A stretch of 64,000 bases of DNA from CAIODY01 sp046051225 (GTDB lineage: Bacteria > Bacteroidota > Bacteroidia > Chitinophagales > CAIODY01), in NCBI GenBank assembly GCA_046051225.1, contig JBJOOR010000008.1, forward strand, positions 100,257 through 164,256, read 5' to 3'. Positions 1-8,043 of this stretch are shown one piece after another (within the stretch, counting starts at the first letter, position 1; each line of letters begins with the position of its first letter). The position numbers and the translations under genes are program-made. Below the pieces are notes generated by a model. That model searched no databases, was not told where the DNA came from, and saw nothing but the letters and a program-made list of their open reading frames with translations.

Positions 1-261
1 GTTTATAGTAAAACAAGTTTTATTGAGTAATGAAATGTTGTATTTATTGATTAAAATAGTTACGGCATTTACTGCATGTTGGCTCGTGAAAACGAAAGGA
101 TTTTTATTCTCGGCAATAGCCAATACTATTTCTTTAGTATCTAAATAAGTATACTCCAAAAAATTATAATCAACTATATTTATACCATTTTTAAATGCAA
201 ATTGTTTTAATTCTGCATCAATTTTTTTGGTTGATAAAATTTCAATAGTTGTATTGTTCAT
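1..261 (-). CDS. hemD: Uroporphyrinogen-III synthase, N-terminal part (cut by window edge)
   Basis: An open frame of 87 codons reads leftward from an ATG at 259-261 and leaves the window without a stop, so only the N-terminal third is visible. The product begins MNNTTIEILSTKKID and contains a FTSQHAVNAV segment. These match the start of Bacteroidota HemD, where the strand-one STK and the FTS-x-NAV loop are characteristic. HemD cyclises hydroxymethylbilane to uroporphyrinogen III in haem and cobalamin synthesis in the cytosol. It is separated from the upstream ribosomal operon on the same strand by a strong hairpin. The call rests on short motifs in a fragment, so it is likely rather than certain. 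Confidence 0.7.
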   Translation of the reverse strand, partial: MNNTTIEILSTKKIDAELKQFAFKNGINIVDYNFLEYTYLDTKEIVLAIAENKNPFVFTSQHAVNAVTILINKYNISLLNKTCFTIN

Positions 262-307
262 TTTTAAATGCAAATATAAAATAGGTCTTCGTGTTGTATC
301 ATTTGAA

Positions 308-360
308 TATAATAGTAAAAGCCTTTCAAATCATGAATTTGAAAGGCTTTTACTATTATA
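308..360 (-). terminator. 24-bp perfect hairpin terminator after the ribosomal operon
   Basis: Positions 308-331 and 337-360 are perfect inverted complements (24 bp) around a 5-nt loop. The core is AAAAGCC...GGCTTTT, so it has an A-tract on one side and a T-tract on the other and could terminate in both directions. It lies between the DUF4295 gene and hemD, both on the minus strand, and most likely ends the rpmB operon. Confidence 0.85.
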
Positions 361-382
361 TTGTATAATAAATTTATTACAA

Positions 383-547
383 TTACTTCATAGCGGCAGC
401 TAAGTTATCTTTATGAACTATTGATTCTTTAAAGATATAAGCTCCAGTTTTAGGACTGCGTTCGCATCTAATTAATTTAGTAAATGCTTTAGCATTAGGG
501 TCAATTGAACTTTTCGATTTTATCGCTGTTTTTGCTTGTTTTGCCAT
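383..547 (-). CDS. DUF4295-family small ribosome-associated protein (bL38-like)
   Basis: This 54-residue basic protein starts MAKQAKTAIKSK and ends NLAAAMK. It sits 9 bp downstream of rpmG in the same direction. The length, the MAKQ-K start, the C-E-R-S-P-K-T-G-A-Y segment and the position after rpmB-rpmG are those of the Bacteroidota DUF4295 family. From memory, this family was identified in a Bacteroidota ribosome structure as the lineage-specific large-subunit protein bL38; I cannot verify that here. It is probably co-transcribed with rpmB and rpmG and structural in the 50S subunit. In many Bacteroidota the next gene is ftsY, but here a terminator and hemD follow. Confidence 0.85.
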   Translation of the reverse strand: MAKQAKTAIKSKSSIDPNAKAFTKLIRCERSPKTGAYIFKESIVHKDNLAAAMK

Positions 548-556
548 GATTCAAAA

Positions 557-739
557 TTATTTAATTTCTTTATGAATAGTATATTTACGCATAATGGCGT
601 TGTATTTTTTCAACTCCATACGTTCTGGATCGTTTTTTTTATTTTTTACAGTAATGTAACGACTTGTACCTGCCAAACCACTATTTTTGTGTTCGGTACA
701 TTCTAAAATTACTTGTATTCTGCTTCCTTTTTTTGCCAT
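557..739 (-). CDS. rpmG: 50S ribosomal protein L33 (bL33)
   Basis: This 60-residue protein begins MAKKGSRIQVILECTEHK and contains the bL33 signature stretch SRYITVKNKKN-PERMELKKYN. It is a small-subunit-facing component of the 50S E-site region. The length is normal for the family. It lies 30 bp after rpmB and 9 bp before the DUF4295 gene, forming a three-gene ribosomal operon on the minus strand. Only one of the usual zinc-binding cysteine pairs is hinted at (a single Cys at residue 14), so this looks like a C-minus, zinc-independent version. Confidence 0.97.
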   Translation of the reverse strand: MAKKGSRIQVILECTEHKNSGLAGTSRYITVKNKKNDPERMELKKYNAIMRKYTIHKEIK

Positions 740-769
740 GATTGATAAATTTTAAATTTTCAAAAAAAA

Positions 770-1003
770 TTATTGCATTTCTTTTTTCTGAATCTCTTTT
801 ATGTATTGATAAATTCCTTTTTTATTAATTGTTCTTAAAGCCGAAGTTGATACTCTCAACTGAATCCATTGACCAAATTCTGGTACAAAGAATTTTTTAT
901 GCTGCAAGTTTGGTAAAAACTTACGCTTAGTTTTGATGTTAGAATGGCTTACATTATGACCAAACATTGGTCCTTTTCCGGTTAAATCACATATACGTGG
1001 CAT
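770..1003 (-). CDS. rpmB: 50S ribosomal protein L28 (bL28)
   Basis: This 77-residue protein starts MPRICDLTGKGPMFGHNVSHS, the highly conserved bL28 N-terminus, followed by the K-T-KRKFLPNLQ segment. It is a structural protein of the 50S subunit. It is the first gene of the rpmB-rpmG-DUF4295 operon, preceded by a TAnnTTTG-like promoter about 35 bp upstream. Length is normal for Bacteroidota bL28, and no zinc CxxC pairs are seen. Confidence 0.97.
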   Translation of the reverse strand: MPRICDLTGKGPMFGHNVSHSNIKTKRKFLPNLQHKKFFVPEFGQWIQLRVSTSALRTINKKGIYQYIKEIQKKEMQ

Positions 1004-1036
1004 ACAACTTTGGTTTTGCTTTTTTTAAAAGGAGTG

Positions 1037-1068
1037 CAAAGATGTAGTATTTTTAAATTAAATACAAA
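1037..1068 (-). promoter_or_regulatory. Probable promoter of the rpmB operon
   Basis: Read on the minus strand, a CATCTTTG box (1037-1044) resembles the Bacteroidota -7 element TAnnTTTG. A TTTG (1065-1068) lies about 20 nt further upstream, matching the -33 element and spacing. It sits 33 bp before the rpmB start. The first base of the -7 box deviates, so this is a good but imperfect match. Confidence 0.5.
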
Positions 1069-1094
1069 TCTTTTTCAAGAAAAATTTATTGGGG

Positions 1095-3002
1095 TTATCT
1101 AATTAGCGAAATGTTGCCTTTTAAAAGATGCTGTTGTCCATCATAATCTTTCACTTCGGCCTGATACATATAACTGCCTATTTCTTGTGGCTGCCCATTC
1201 CAAGTGCCATCCCAGCCTTGATTAATATCGTTGGTAGCATAAACTTGTTTGCCCCAACGATTAAAAATAGTTAAGCTTTCAAGCACAAATAAATCACTAT
1301 ATTTCTTTAAAGTAAATAAATCATTTTGCCCATCGTTATTAGGTGTAAAAGCATTATAAATAACTAGATTTTCATCAAATCTAACTTTTATTAAAACGCT
1401 ATCTTTGTAAACACAACCATTGTTATTGGTTACAGTAAGCAAGTATTGGGTTGGCTTATGAGGATTTGCATTTACAAATGGTGTATTATTAGCACTTAAT
1501 TGATAATTAGGCAGCCAAATATATCCATAAGAACCTTGTGGCGAAACTTCGGCATGTAGTATGGTGGTTTCATTTGGTCCAATATTTCTATCAGGACCAG
1601 CACTTATTTTTACTTCTGGAGTGAAAATAGAAATGCTAATTGAATCAATGCAATGATGTGCATCTTGAACGATTACAGAATAATTGCCATTGCATAAATT
1701 TCCAATTTGTTGGTTATAATTTCCATTATTCCATTTGTATAAATAAGGCAGTGTGCCACCCTTTGCTTCTACTTCTATTTTTCCATCAAATGAGTAAGAG
1801 CATTTTGGAAAAACTATTTCACTTGCTTCAATACTTAATTGTTTGGGTTCAGTTAAATTAACTGTACGTTGTATGCTGCATCCTGTTGCATCTTTTATAG
1901 CACAAGAATAATTTCCTTTTGATAAATTTGTAATGCTTTGATTGGTAGATAAATTATTCCACTGGTATGAAATTGAACCAATTCCATTAGCAACATTTGC
2001 TTTTAATGCCCCATCCGATAAGCCATTACAAGAAATGGGAGTTATTAAAAAATCGGGCATCGAAAATCCTAAATTAGAAACTGTAATGCTAACTAATTGA
2101 GAAGTGTCTTCGCCAGTAGTGCCGCAGCCATAGTTAATTACTGCATAAATACTGCAATTTTGTGTTGGTGTATAATTTATCGAACTTCCATTACCTAAAA
2201 AAGTAGTGCCACAATACCAACTAATTATGCCAGTGCTTATTCCACTTGGCGAAAATGAATAGGCATCGTTTGATGCTGTCCAGGTAGTAAAATTTCTGCC
2301 GCTAACAACTACTGCGTTTGTGCCTGTTGCATCATGTAAGGCATGAGTGGCTGTGCCACTATTCCAACTACAAAAAGGCTTGTTTTGAAAATGGGTTTCA
2401 ATAATGTTAGATGATTCAAATAGTTTTATTTGTCCTGTAAATCTTGCATTGCAAGGTGGTGGTGGTGGTATTTGATTATAGTTTTGATAATATGGTACAT
2501 TGTTGTATGATACTACAAATCTTCTGTTTGGAGCTGTGCCATACACATCATAACTTACTGTGCCGCCAGAATGTGGATCTAAATCTTGAAATGGTGCCAT
2601 GATACAATTCATAGGCAAAGCCCCACTGCTATTCGGTACTAAAGTGCCAGCCCAATTATTGGGCTGCCCAGTACTAAATCCTACCCATCCATTTGATGCA
2701 ATAATTATTTTTGAATAGCTTAATCCAAAAAAACAAAATTTGAATGGTAATGGAATGGGTAATGTTTGGTCATCATCGTTCAAATGAATAATATGGCTGC
2801 CTATATAGGCATCAGGAGAGTAGATGGCTTGGTTTATCAAATAGGTATTGCTAAGCAGTGGCAAATTAGTTGTGTTAGCGCTTAATAAAATTGGATTACC
2901 AGCGCAAACAGCAGTATCTTTATTAATGATACTAATAACTTGAGAGAATGACGATGTGAAAAAAAACATCATCAATAAAAAAAGTAAGGTAGCTTTTCTC
3001 AT
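1095..3002 (-). CDS. T9SS type B sorting-domain surface protein with SprB-like repeats
   Basis: This 635-residue secreted protein starts with a signal peptide (MRKATLLFLLMMFFFTSSFS, about residues 1-20). An N-terminal region follows that ends with an Ig-like C-G-T-T-F-L-GNGSSINYTPT segment. Two SprB-like repeats come next (ISCNGLSDGALKA...NLSKGNYSCAIKDATGC, then CSYSFDGKIEVEA...NLCNGNYSVIVQDAHHC), then a PKD-like stretch. The C-terminal approximately 90 residues form the gliding-motility-associated CTD: NAFTPNNDGQND, FNRWGKQVY, GWDGTWNGQ, GSYMYQ. Such type B CTDs route proteins through the type IX secretion system to the cell surface. Function is probably adhesion, and no enzyme motif is seen. 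It stands alone between the ribosomal operon and a DUF3109 gene. Confidence 0.9.
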   Translation of the reverse strand: MRKATLLFLLMMFFFTSSFSQVISIINKDTAVCAGNPILLSANTTNLPLLSNTYLINQAIYSPDAYIGSHIIHLNDDDQTLPIPLPFKFCFFGLSYSKIIIASNGWVGFSTGQPNNWAGTLVPNSSGALPMNCIMAPFQDLDPHSGGTVSYDVYGTAPNRRFVVSYNNVPYYQNYNQIPPPPPCNARFTGQIKLFESSNIIETHFQNKPFCSWNSGTATHALHDATGTNAVVVSGRNFTTWTASNDAYSFSPSGISTGIISWYCGTTFLGNGSSINYTPTQNCSIYAVINYGCGTTGEDTSQLVSITVSNLGFSMPDFLITPISCNGLSDGALKANVANGIGSISYQWNNLSTNQSITNLSKGNYSCAIKDATGCSIQRTVNLTEPKQLSIEASEIVFPKCSYSFDGKIEVEAKGGTLPYLYKWNNGNYNQQIGNLCNGNYSVIVQDAHHCIDSISISIFTPEVKISAGPDRNIGPNETTILHAEVSPQGSYGYIWLPNYQLSANNTPFVNANPHKPTQYLLTVTNNNGCVYKDSVLIKVRFDENLVIYNAFTPNNDGQNDLFTLKKYSDLFVLESLTIFNRWGKQVYATNDINQGWDGTWNGQPQEIGSYMYQAEVKDYDGQQHLLKGNISLIR

Positions 3003-3093
3003 TTGATTATTTTTAAGGTTTTAAATTTACTTTAAAAATAAAGATGATATTTAATACTGCCAAGTATTTAACTAAAAAAATTAATCAACAATT

Positions 3094-3666
3094 TTATTTC
3101 TGTTTTAGATAATTAGCCGATGCTTCTAGCTGATTGTAAAATTCATTACCATATTTTCTAACAATAGCATCTTTCAAAAATTTATAAACTGGCACTTTTA
3201 ATTTTTTGCCATTTGTACATGCATCGCCACAAATATCCCAACGATGGTAATTTAATTTTTCGTGAAATTTATTTTTCGAAATTCGGATAGGATACAAATG
3301 ACAACTTATTGGCTTTTTCCAATCAATTTTTTTCTCTAAATATGCTTTTTCGATGCCACATTTGGCTGTACCATTTTCAAATATGGTGTAAGCACATGCA
3401 CCGCCATTGCCAATCATGGGTGTTGCAAAATCATCTTCTATGTCCATCACCCAAGTGCCTTGTTGTTCAATGGCATCAATACCTTTTTGAGTTAAATAGG
3501 GTTTAACTATGGGGTAAATTTTTTCTAAAATAGCTGTTTCCTCTTTGTTGATAGGTGCTCCAATATCGCCAGCTACACAGCATTCGCCTTTGCATTTATC
3601 TAAATTGCAAACAAACTGCTCGGTTAAAATATCTTCACTTATTAATTTATCATCTATCTGAATCAT
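3094..3666 (-). CDS. DUF3109-family cysteine-rich protein
   Basis: This 190-residue cytosolic protein has a Cys-rich core: FVCNLDKCKGECCVAGD near residues 18-33, a C-A-Y-T...C-G-I-E segment, SCHLYPIR, and D-I-C-G-D-A-C near residue 150. This is the pattern of DUF3109, related to YkgJ-type metal-cluster proteins. The cysteines suggest a metal or Fe-S site, but the biochemical role is unknown. Its ATG overlaps the stop of dapA by four bases, so the two are translationally coupled. That arrangement does not by itself show a link to lysine synthesis. Confidence 0.85.
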   Translation of the reverse strand: MIQIDDKLISEDILTEQFVCNLDKCKGECCVAGDIGAPINKEETAILEKIYPIVKPYLTQKGIDAIEQQGTWVMDIEDDFATPMIGNGGACAYTIFENGTAKCGIEKAYLEKKIDWKKPISCHLYPIRISKNKFHEKLNYHRWDICGDACTNGKKLKVPVYKFLKDAIVRKYGNEFYNQLEASANYLKQK

Positions 3667-4541
3667 AATGAATTTATAAAAGTTTTTATCTGATTATACA
3701 ATTCATCAGATGCTACAATTAAAGGCAGGCGAAGTTCGTTTTCTACAATACCTAAAATATGTAAAGCTGATTTTACCCCTGCAGGATTACCTTCTTTAAA
3801 TAATAAATTTATGCCATCAATTAATTTATAATGCAATGCTTTGGATGTGTCGAAGTCTTTATTCATAGCCGATTTTACCATATTGCAAAATTCAGCAGTA
3901 TAACATTGTGCTGCTACTGATATTACACCATCCATACCAATTGCCATTTGTGGCATTACTAAATCATCATCGCCACTAAGCACTAGAAAATTGGTTGGTT
4001 TATTTTTCACTAATTCAAAACAAGCTGGCATACTACCACTTGCCTCTTTTACGCCAATAATATTTTTGCATTCATTAGCTAATTTTAGTGTGGTGACTGG
4101 CAACATATTAATGCCTGTTCGACCAGGCACATTATACAATATAATAGGCAATGGCGACAAGGCTGCTATTGCTTTGTAATGCTGATACAAAGCTGCTTGC
4201 GATGGTTTGGTATAATAGGGTGTAACCGATAAAAAAGCTTGGTATTGCTGCTTAAATTTAAAGCTTTGCATTTCGTGTATTAATTCAGCGGTATTGTTGC
4301 TACCCATACCAGCCACTAAGGGCAAACGATTATTATTTATTTTGGCTACAAATTCCCACACTTCATTTTTTTCGTTTTTAGATAAAACGGGTGTTTCGCC
4401 AGTAGTACCCAATACCACGAAATAATCTACGCCATTGTTAATGCAATGATTAATTAGTTTTTCTAAGGCAATAAAATCAATCGTTTTATCGGCTTTAAAA
4501 GGTGTTACTAAGGCCACACCAGTTCCTTTAAATATGTTCAT
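3663..4541 (-). CDS. dapA: 4-hydroxy-tetrahydrodipicolinate synthase
   Basis: This 292-residue TIM-barrel enzyme condenses pyruvate with aspartate semialdehyde, the first committed step to diaminopimelate and lysine. Visible hallmarks are GTGVALVTPF at the N-terminus, the GTTGET loop (residues 45-50), Y136 in ILYNVPGRTG, and the Schiff-base lysine K165 in GVKEASG. Length is standard. It is transcribed leftward, and its end overlaps the DUF3109 gene by 4 bp. Diaminopimelate feeds peptidoglycan, fitting a Gram-negative cell. Confidence 0.96.
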   Translation of the reverse strand: MNIFKGTGVALVTPFKADKTIDFIALEKLINHCINNGVDYFVVLGTTGETPVLSKNEKNEVWEFVAKINNNRLPLVAGMGSNNTAELIHEMQSFKFKQQYQAFLSVTPYYTKPSQAALYQHYKAIAALSPLPIILYNVPGRTGINMLPVTTLKLANECKNIIGVKEASGSMPACFELVKNKPTNFLVLSGDDDLVMPQMAIGMDGVISVAAQCYTAEFCNMVKSAMNKDFDTSKALHYKLIDGINLLFKEGNPAGVKSALHILGIVENELRLPLIVASDELYNQIKTFINSL

Positions 4542-4628
4542 GTTGTATAATAAGATAATGAGAAAGCAAAGTTAAAAATACTTTTGGGTTGATGTAGTTT
4601 AGTTTTTTTTGAATCGGTGCATAAAAAA

Positions 4629-5132
4629 TTAGTGCTTCATTTTTTCAATCAAATTAGTTGTTGAAAATCCTTCAACTAAATTAATAATTTCAATTCTGCC
4701 ACCATGTTGTTTTACTTCTGAAGCACCTACAATGCTGCTTTCGGTATAATCACCACCTTTTACTAAAATATCGGGCTGTATAGTTTTTATTAATTCTAAT
4801 GGTGTATCTTCTTCAAATAAAATTACACCATCAACCATGTGCAATGCAGCTAATTGCAACATCCTCGATTGTTCATTTTTAATGGGGCGGCTTTCGCCTT
4901 TTAATCTTTTTACTGATGCATCGCTATTTACACCTACAATTAATTTGCCCTGTAGTTGCTTTGCTTTGCATAATAAATCTAAATGCCCATCATGCAATAA
5001 ATCAAAACATCCATTTGTGAAAATGATGGGATTGCTTTTAAAACGCCATAGAAACAAAGTTTTATCTAAATTTTCGACCGATAAAAATTTGCTTTGTATA
5101 TATTCGTGATAAGATGTAGGATGCCAACGCAT
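4629..5132 (-). CDS. rfaE2: D-glycero-beta-D-manno-heptose 1-phosphate adenylyltransferase (RfaE2-like)
   Basis: This 167-residue protein has the nucleotidyltransferase signature FTNGCFDLLHDGH (residues 38-50, containing the HxGH-type motif), GVNSDASVKRLKGESRPI, and a KGGDYTESSIVGASEVKQHGG segment typical of the RfaE domain II/HldE C-terminal family. It activates heptose-1-phosphate to ADP-heptose for lipopolysaccharide inner core. It is a stand-alone second domain with no kinase half, the usual layout in Bacteroidota. The C-terminus EGFSTTNLIEKM also matches the family. It points away from tadA across a short shared promoter region. Confidence 0.9.
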   Translation of the reverse strand: MRWHPTSYHEYIQSKFLSVENLDKTLFLWRFKSNPIIFTNGCFDLLHDGHLDLLCKAKQLQGKLIVGVNSDASVKRLKGESRPIKNEQSRMLQLAALHMVDGVILFEEDTPLELIKTIQPDILVKGGDYTESSIVGASEVKQHGGRIEIINLVEGFSTTNLIEKMKH

Positions 5133-5218
5133 AAATTATTTTTTTACAAAGTAAATAGAAAAATTTAATTTAAAAGAAATGTGATTTGCGTTATTTGCAT
5201 CTGAAAAAAAACAAAAAA

Positions 5219-5653
5219 ATGACCGACGAATATTTTATGCAACAAGCATTACGTGAAGCCATGAAGGCTTTTGATGATGATGAAGTGCCGATTGGCGCTG
5301 TGGTGGTTTGCAATAACACAATAATTGGAAAAGGATATAATCAAACCGAACGATTGAAAGATGCTACAGCACATGCCGAAATGATTGCGATTACAGCCGC
5401 CGAAAATTATTTGGGTAATAAATATTTACACGATTGCACCTTGTATGTAACCGTTGAACCCTGTGTAATGTGTGCAGGCGCATCGGCTTGGACACAAGTG
5501 AGCCGTGTGGTATATGGCGCAGCCGAAGAAAAATTTGGATTTACACGATTAGAAAAAAACATACTGCATCCTAAAACATTAATCACAAAATTTGTGTTAC
5601 AAAATGAATGCGCTGATTTAATGAAAAAATTTTTTCAACAAAAAAGAAATTAA
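5219..5653 (+). CDS. tadA: tRNA-specific adenosine deaminase
   Basis: TadA deaminates A34 of tRNA-Arg(ACG) to inosine. The zinc motifs HAE (residues 52-54) and PCVMCAGA (81-88) are present, as is the DEVPIGAVVV strand. I chose the ATG at 5219 rather than an upstream in-frame TTG at 5186, because the extra residues are Lys-rich and unlike the family, whereas MTDEYFMQQALREA is a canonical TadA start. The resulting 144 residues are normal. It heads a plus-strand run with the SDR gene (6-bp gap) and bshA. Confidence 0.95.
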   Translation: MTDEYFMQQALREAMKAFDDDEVPIGAVVVCNNTIIGKGYNQTERLKDATAHAEMIAITAAENYLGNKYLHDCTLYVTVEPCVMCAGASAWTQVSRVVYGAAEEKFGFTRLEKNILHPKTLITKFVLQNECADLMKKFFQQKRN

Positions 5654-5659
5654 TACTAA

Positions 5660-6424
5660 ATGAGTAATAAAATAATTTACATCACAGGCGCTACATCGGG
5701 CTTTGGTAAAGCCATTGCTGAAAAATTTGCTGCTGCAAAATACAATCTAATTATTTGTGGCAGACGGAATGAAAGATTGGATGCCATGAAGCACGATTTA
5801 GAAGCCAAGCATCACATAAAAGTTTTAACATCATGCTATGATATTCAAAATAGAAATGACGTGAAGGCTGCTATTGAAGCCATTCCTACCGAATGGAAGG
5901 CGATTGATATTTTAGTAAATAATGCTGGATTAGCAGCAGGATTAAGCGAAATTCAAAATGGCGATTTTGATGATTGGGATGCTATGATTGATACTAATTT
6001 AAAAGGATTGCTTTATGTTACAAGGCTCATCAGTCCATTAATGATAGAACGAAAACAAGGTTATATTTTTAATATTGGTTCTATTGCTGGCAAATATGTT
6101 TACCCAAAAGGAAATGTGTATTGCGCCACCAAACATGCTGTGAATGCGCTTAACGAAGCCATGCGAATTGATTTATTGCCATTTAATATTAAAGTTACAG
6201 CGGTTCATCCAGGTGCTGCCGAAACCGAATTTTCATTAGTAAGATTTAAAGGCGATGAGCAAAAAGCAAAATCAATTTATGAAGGTTTCACTCCATTATA
6301 TGCCGATAATATTGCTGATATTGTTTGGTTTTGCGCCCATCAACCAGCTCATGTTTGTATAAATGATTTGGTGGTTACGCCCATAACACAAGCCAATTCG
6401 CATCATTCAAAAAAAAATAATTAA
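5660..6424 (+). CDS. SDR-family NAD(P)-dependent oxidoreductase (YdfG-like)
   Basis: This 254-residue classical short-chain dehydrogenase has TGATSGFG (residues 9-16, cofactor loop), NNAGLA, the catalytic Ser in NIGSIAGKY, and Y154-x3-K158 (YCATK). A VHPGAAETEFS segment follows. The overall layout matches YdfG-type 3-hydroxy acid / serine dehydrogenases, though the substrate cannot be fixed from sequence. It lies 6 bp after tadA and 12 bp before bshA, so it is probably co-transcribed. Confidence 0.9.
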   Translation: MSNKIIYITGATSGFGKAIAEKFAAAKYNLIICGRRNERLDAMKHDLEAKHHIKVLTSCYDIQNRNDVKAAIEAIPTEWKAIDILVNNAGLAAGLSEIQNGDFDDWDAMIDTNLKGLLYVTRLISPLMIERKQGYIFNIGSIAGKYVYPKGNVYCATKHAVNALNEAMRIDLLPFNIKVTAVHPGAAETEFSLVRFKGDEQKAKSIYEGFTPLYADNIADIVWFCAHQPAHVCINDLVVTPITQANSHHSKKNN

Positions 6425-6436
6425 TAAAAAAAGAAA

Positions 6437-7579
6437 ATGAAAATTGGAATAGTATGTTATCCTACTTACGGCGGAAGCGGCGTTGTAGCAACAGAGTTAG
6501 GAAAAGCATTAGCAGATAAAGGACATTTTGTTCACTTTATTTCCTATAAACAACCAGCCAGATTAGAATCATTTCATGAACGAATTTTTTATCATGAAGT
6601 ATCTGTAAATAATTATCCGTTGTTTGATTATCCGCCTTATGAATCGGCATTAGCTGGTAAATTAGTGGATGTTATTGAACATGAAAAATTAGATATTTTA
6701 CATGTGCATTATGCCATACCACATGCGGCTGCGGCTTATATGGCACAGCGCATATTGGCATCTAAAAACAAATGTATTCCATACATTACAACACTTCATG
6801 GAACAGATATAACATTAGTTGGCAAGGATGAAACTTTCGGGCCTTTGGTCGCATTTTCGATAAATGAATCGAATGGTATTACAGCCGTTTCGGAAGATTT
6901 AAAAAAAGAAACTTTTAAAAATTTCGATATCAATAAAGAGATAAAAGTGATTCCGAATTTTATTGATTTAAAACGCTTTAAAACCAGCAATAAAGAGCAT
7001 TTCAGAAAAGCAATTGCTCCAAATGATGAAAAAATATTAATACACACTTCTAATTTTAGAAAAGTAAAACGAGTAGAAGATGTGGTATATATGTTTGAAA
7101 ATGTGGTAGAAAAAATTCCTGCAAAATTATTGTTGGTAGGCGATGGTCCTGAACGCCATCATATTGAACAGCTTTGTAGAAGTTTAGATTTATGCGACCA
7201 TATTCGTTTTTTAGGAAAACAAGATGCTTTGGAAGAATTATTAGCATTGGCTGATTTATTTATTTTACCAAGCGAATATGAAAGTTTTGGATTAGTGGCA
7301 TTAGAAGCAATGGCTTGTAAAGTTCCCGTAATAAGCAGCAATGCTGGTGGTTTGCCCGAAGTAAATATTCATGGCAAAACAGGATTTACGGCCAATGTAG
7401 GCGATGTGGATGCTATGAGTGAATACGCTATAAAACTACTAAGCGATAAAAATTTATTAAATGAATTTAAAGAAAATGCGCTTGAACAAGCCAAACAATT
7501 TGAGTTGAGTAAAATATTGCCGAAGTACGAAAGTTACTATGAAGAGGTGTTGAAAAACTTTAAAAGCAGTTGTAAATAA
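6437..7579 (+). CDS. bshA: N-acetyl-alpha-D-glucosaminyl L-malate synthase
   Basis: This 380-residue GT4-family glycosyltransferase starts MKIGIVCYPTYGGSGVVATE, the diagnostic BshA N-terminus, followed by HVHYAIPHA and TTLHGTDITLVG. The donor-site motif PSEYESFGLVALEAMA falls at about residues 278-293. BshA joins UDP-GlcNAc and L-malate in the first step of bacillithiol synthesis, the main low-molecular-weight thiol in many Bacteroidota. The next genes of that pathway (bshB, bshC) are not in the window. It is the last gene of the tadA-SDR-bshA run. Confidence 0.96.
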   Translation: MKIGIVCYPTYGGSGVVATELGKALADKGHFVHFISYKQPARLESFHERIFYHEVSVNNYPLFDYPPYESALAGKLVDVIEHEKLDILHVHYAIPHAAAAYMAQRILASKNKCIPYITTLHGTDITLVGKDETFGPLVAFSINESNGITAVSEDLKKETFKNFDINKEIKVIPNFIDLKRFKTSNKEHFRKAIAPNDEKILIHTSNFRKVKRVEDVVYMFENVVEKIPAKLLLVGDGPERHHIEQLCRSLDLCDHIRFLGKQDALEELLALADLFILPSEYESFGLVALEAMACKVPVISSNAGGLPEVNIHGKTGFTANVGDVDAMSEYAIKLLSDKNLLNEFKENALEQAKQFELSKILPKYESYYEEVLKNFKSSCK

Positions 7580-7620
7580 AATATTTTCGCAAAAATTATT
7601 TTATTAGTAAATGAAACTAT

Positions 7621-7628
7621 TATCTTTG
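7621..7628 (+). promoter_or_regulatory. Promoter -7 element of tRNA-Pro
   Basis: TATCTTTG exactly matches the Bacteroidota -7 consensus TAnnTTTG and lies 41 bp before the mature tRNA 5' end. No convincing -33 TTTG is seen. Position and match make it the likely tRNA promoter. Confidence 0.6.
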
Positions 7629-7669
7629 CCGTCCCTTAAAACGGGATTTGAATTAAATAGATTCAGATT

Positions 7670-7744
7670 CGAGGTGTAGCGTAGCTTGGTTATCGCGCCT
7701 GGTTTGGGACCAGGAGGTCGCAAGTTCGAATCTTGCCACCTCGA
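7670..7744 (+). tRNA. tRNA-Pro (anticodon UGG)
   Basis: The cloverleaf is visible. The acceptor arm is CGAGGTG (7670-7676) pairing CACCTCG (7737-7743) with discriminator A7744. The anticodon stem CCTGG/CCAGG encloses the loop TTTGGGA, giving anticodon TGG. The T-arm GCAAG-TTCGAAT-CTTGC has the canonical TTCGAAT loop. CCA is not encoded. A TATCTTTG promoter precedes it and a hairpin terminator follows at once. Confidence 0.95.
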
Positions 7745-7813
7745 CTTTTCAAAAGCTCAACTTAATAGTTGGGCTTTTTTTATTTATGGCATTCTACACT
7801 TACGTATTACAAT
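7728..7813 (+). repeat. 86-bp direct repeat, copy 1 (tRNA 3' end, terminator and start of GIY-YIG gene)
   Basis: This block is repeated at 8085-8170 with a single mismatch (G7804 versus A8161), an offset of exactly 357 bp. It spans the 3' part of the tRNA from the T-loop, the tRNA terminator, and the first nine codons of the GIY-YIG gene. The two copies flank the nuclease coding region. Confidence 0.95.
7751..7781 (+). terminator. Rho-independent terminator of tRNA-Pro
   Basis: The stem AAAAGCTCAACT / AGTTGGGCTTTT (7751-7762 with 7767-7778, one G-U pair) has a 4-nt loop and is followed by a T-run. It ends only 5 bp before the GIY-YIG start codon, so that gene is not well placed for read-through from the tRNA. 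Confidence 0.85.
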
Positions 7814-8043
7814 CAACAACATCGAATAAATTCTACATTGGTCAAACTAATAATTTAGATGACCGATTATTTCGTCATAATTCAAATCAAAATTTAGCGA
7901 CAAAAAATAAAGGTCCGTGGGGATTTGTTTTCACAAAACAATTTGCAACACGTAGCGAAGCAATGGCTTTAGAAAAAAAATTGAAGTCGTTTAAAAGTTC
8001 TATTTATTTACAAAAATGGATGAATGAAAATGGTGTAACGTAG
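7786..8043 (+). CDS. GIY-YIG nuclease-family protein embedded in a tRNA-Pro repeat
   Basis: This 85-residue protein is a bare GIY-YIG domain. The GIY strand is YTYVLQ (residues 4-9), YIG is at 17-19, the catalytic Arg is R27 (DDRLFRHN), and the metal-binding Glu is E63 in EAMALEKKLK. It resembles the UvrC-N/Slx1-like mini GIY-YIG proteins common in Bacteroidota. Its last codons (GVT-stop) run into a degenerate copy of tRNA-Pro, so the stop codon TAG belongs to the tRNA-derived sequence. The 86-bp repeat flanks it on both sides. Nuclease activity is inferred; a mobile or homing role is suggested by context only. Confidence 0.85.
   Translation: MAFYTYVLQSTTSNKFYIGQTNNLDDRLFRHNSNQNLATKNKGPWGFVFTKQFATRSEAMALEKKLKSFKSSIYLQKWMNENGVT

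Noticed and set aside
1640..1861. Plus-strand frame of 73 codons inside the 635-residue surface protein gene
   Set aside because: It is antisense to a domain-supported coding region and shows no signal of its own.
5186..5218. Longer tadA start at a TTG codon
   Set aside because: The added residues are Lys-rich and unlike TadA; the ATG at 5219 gives the conserved N-terminus.
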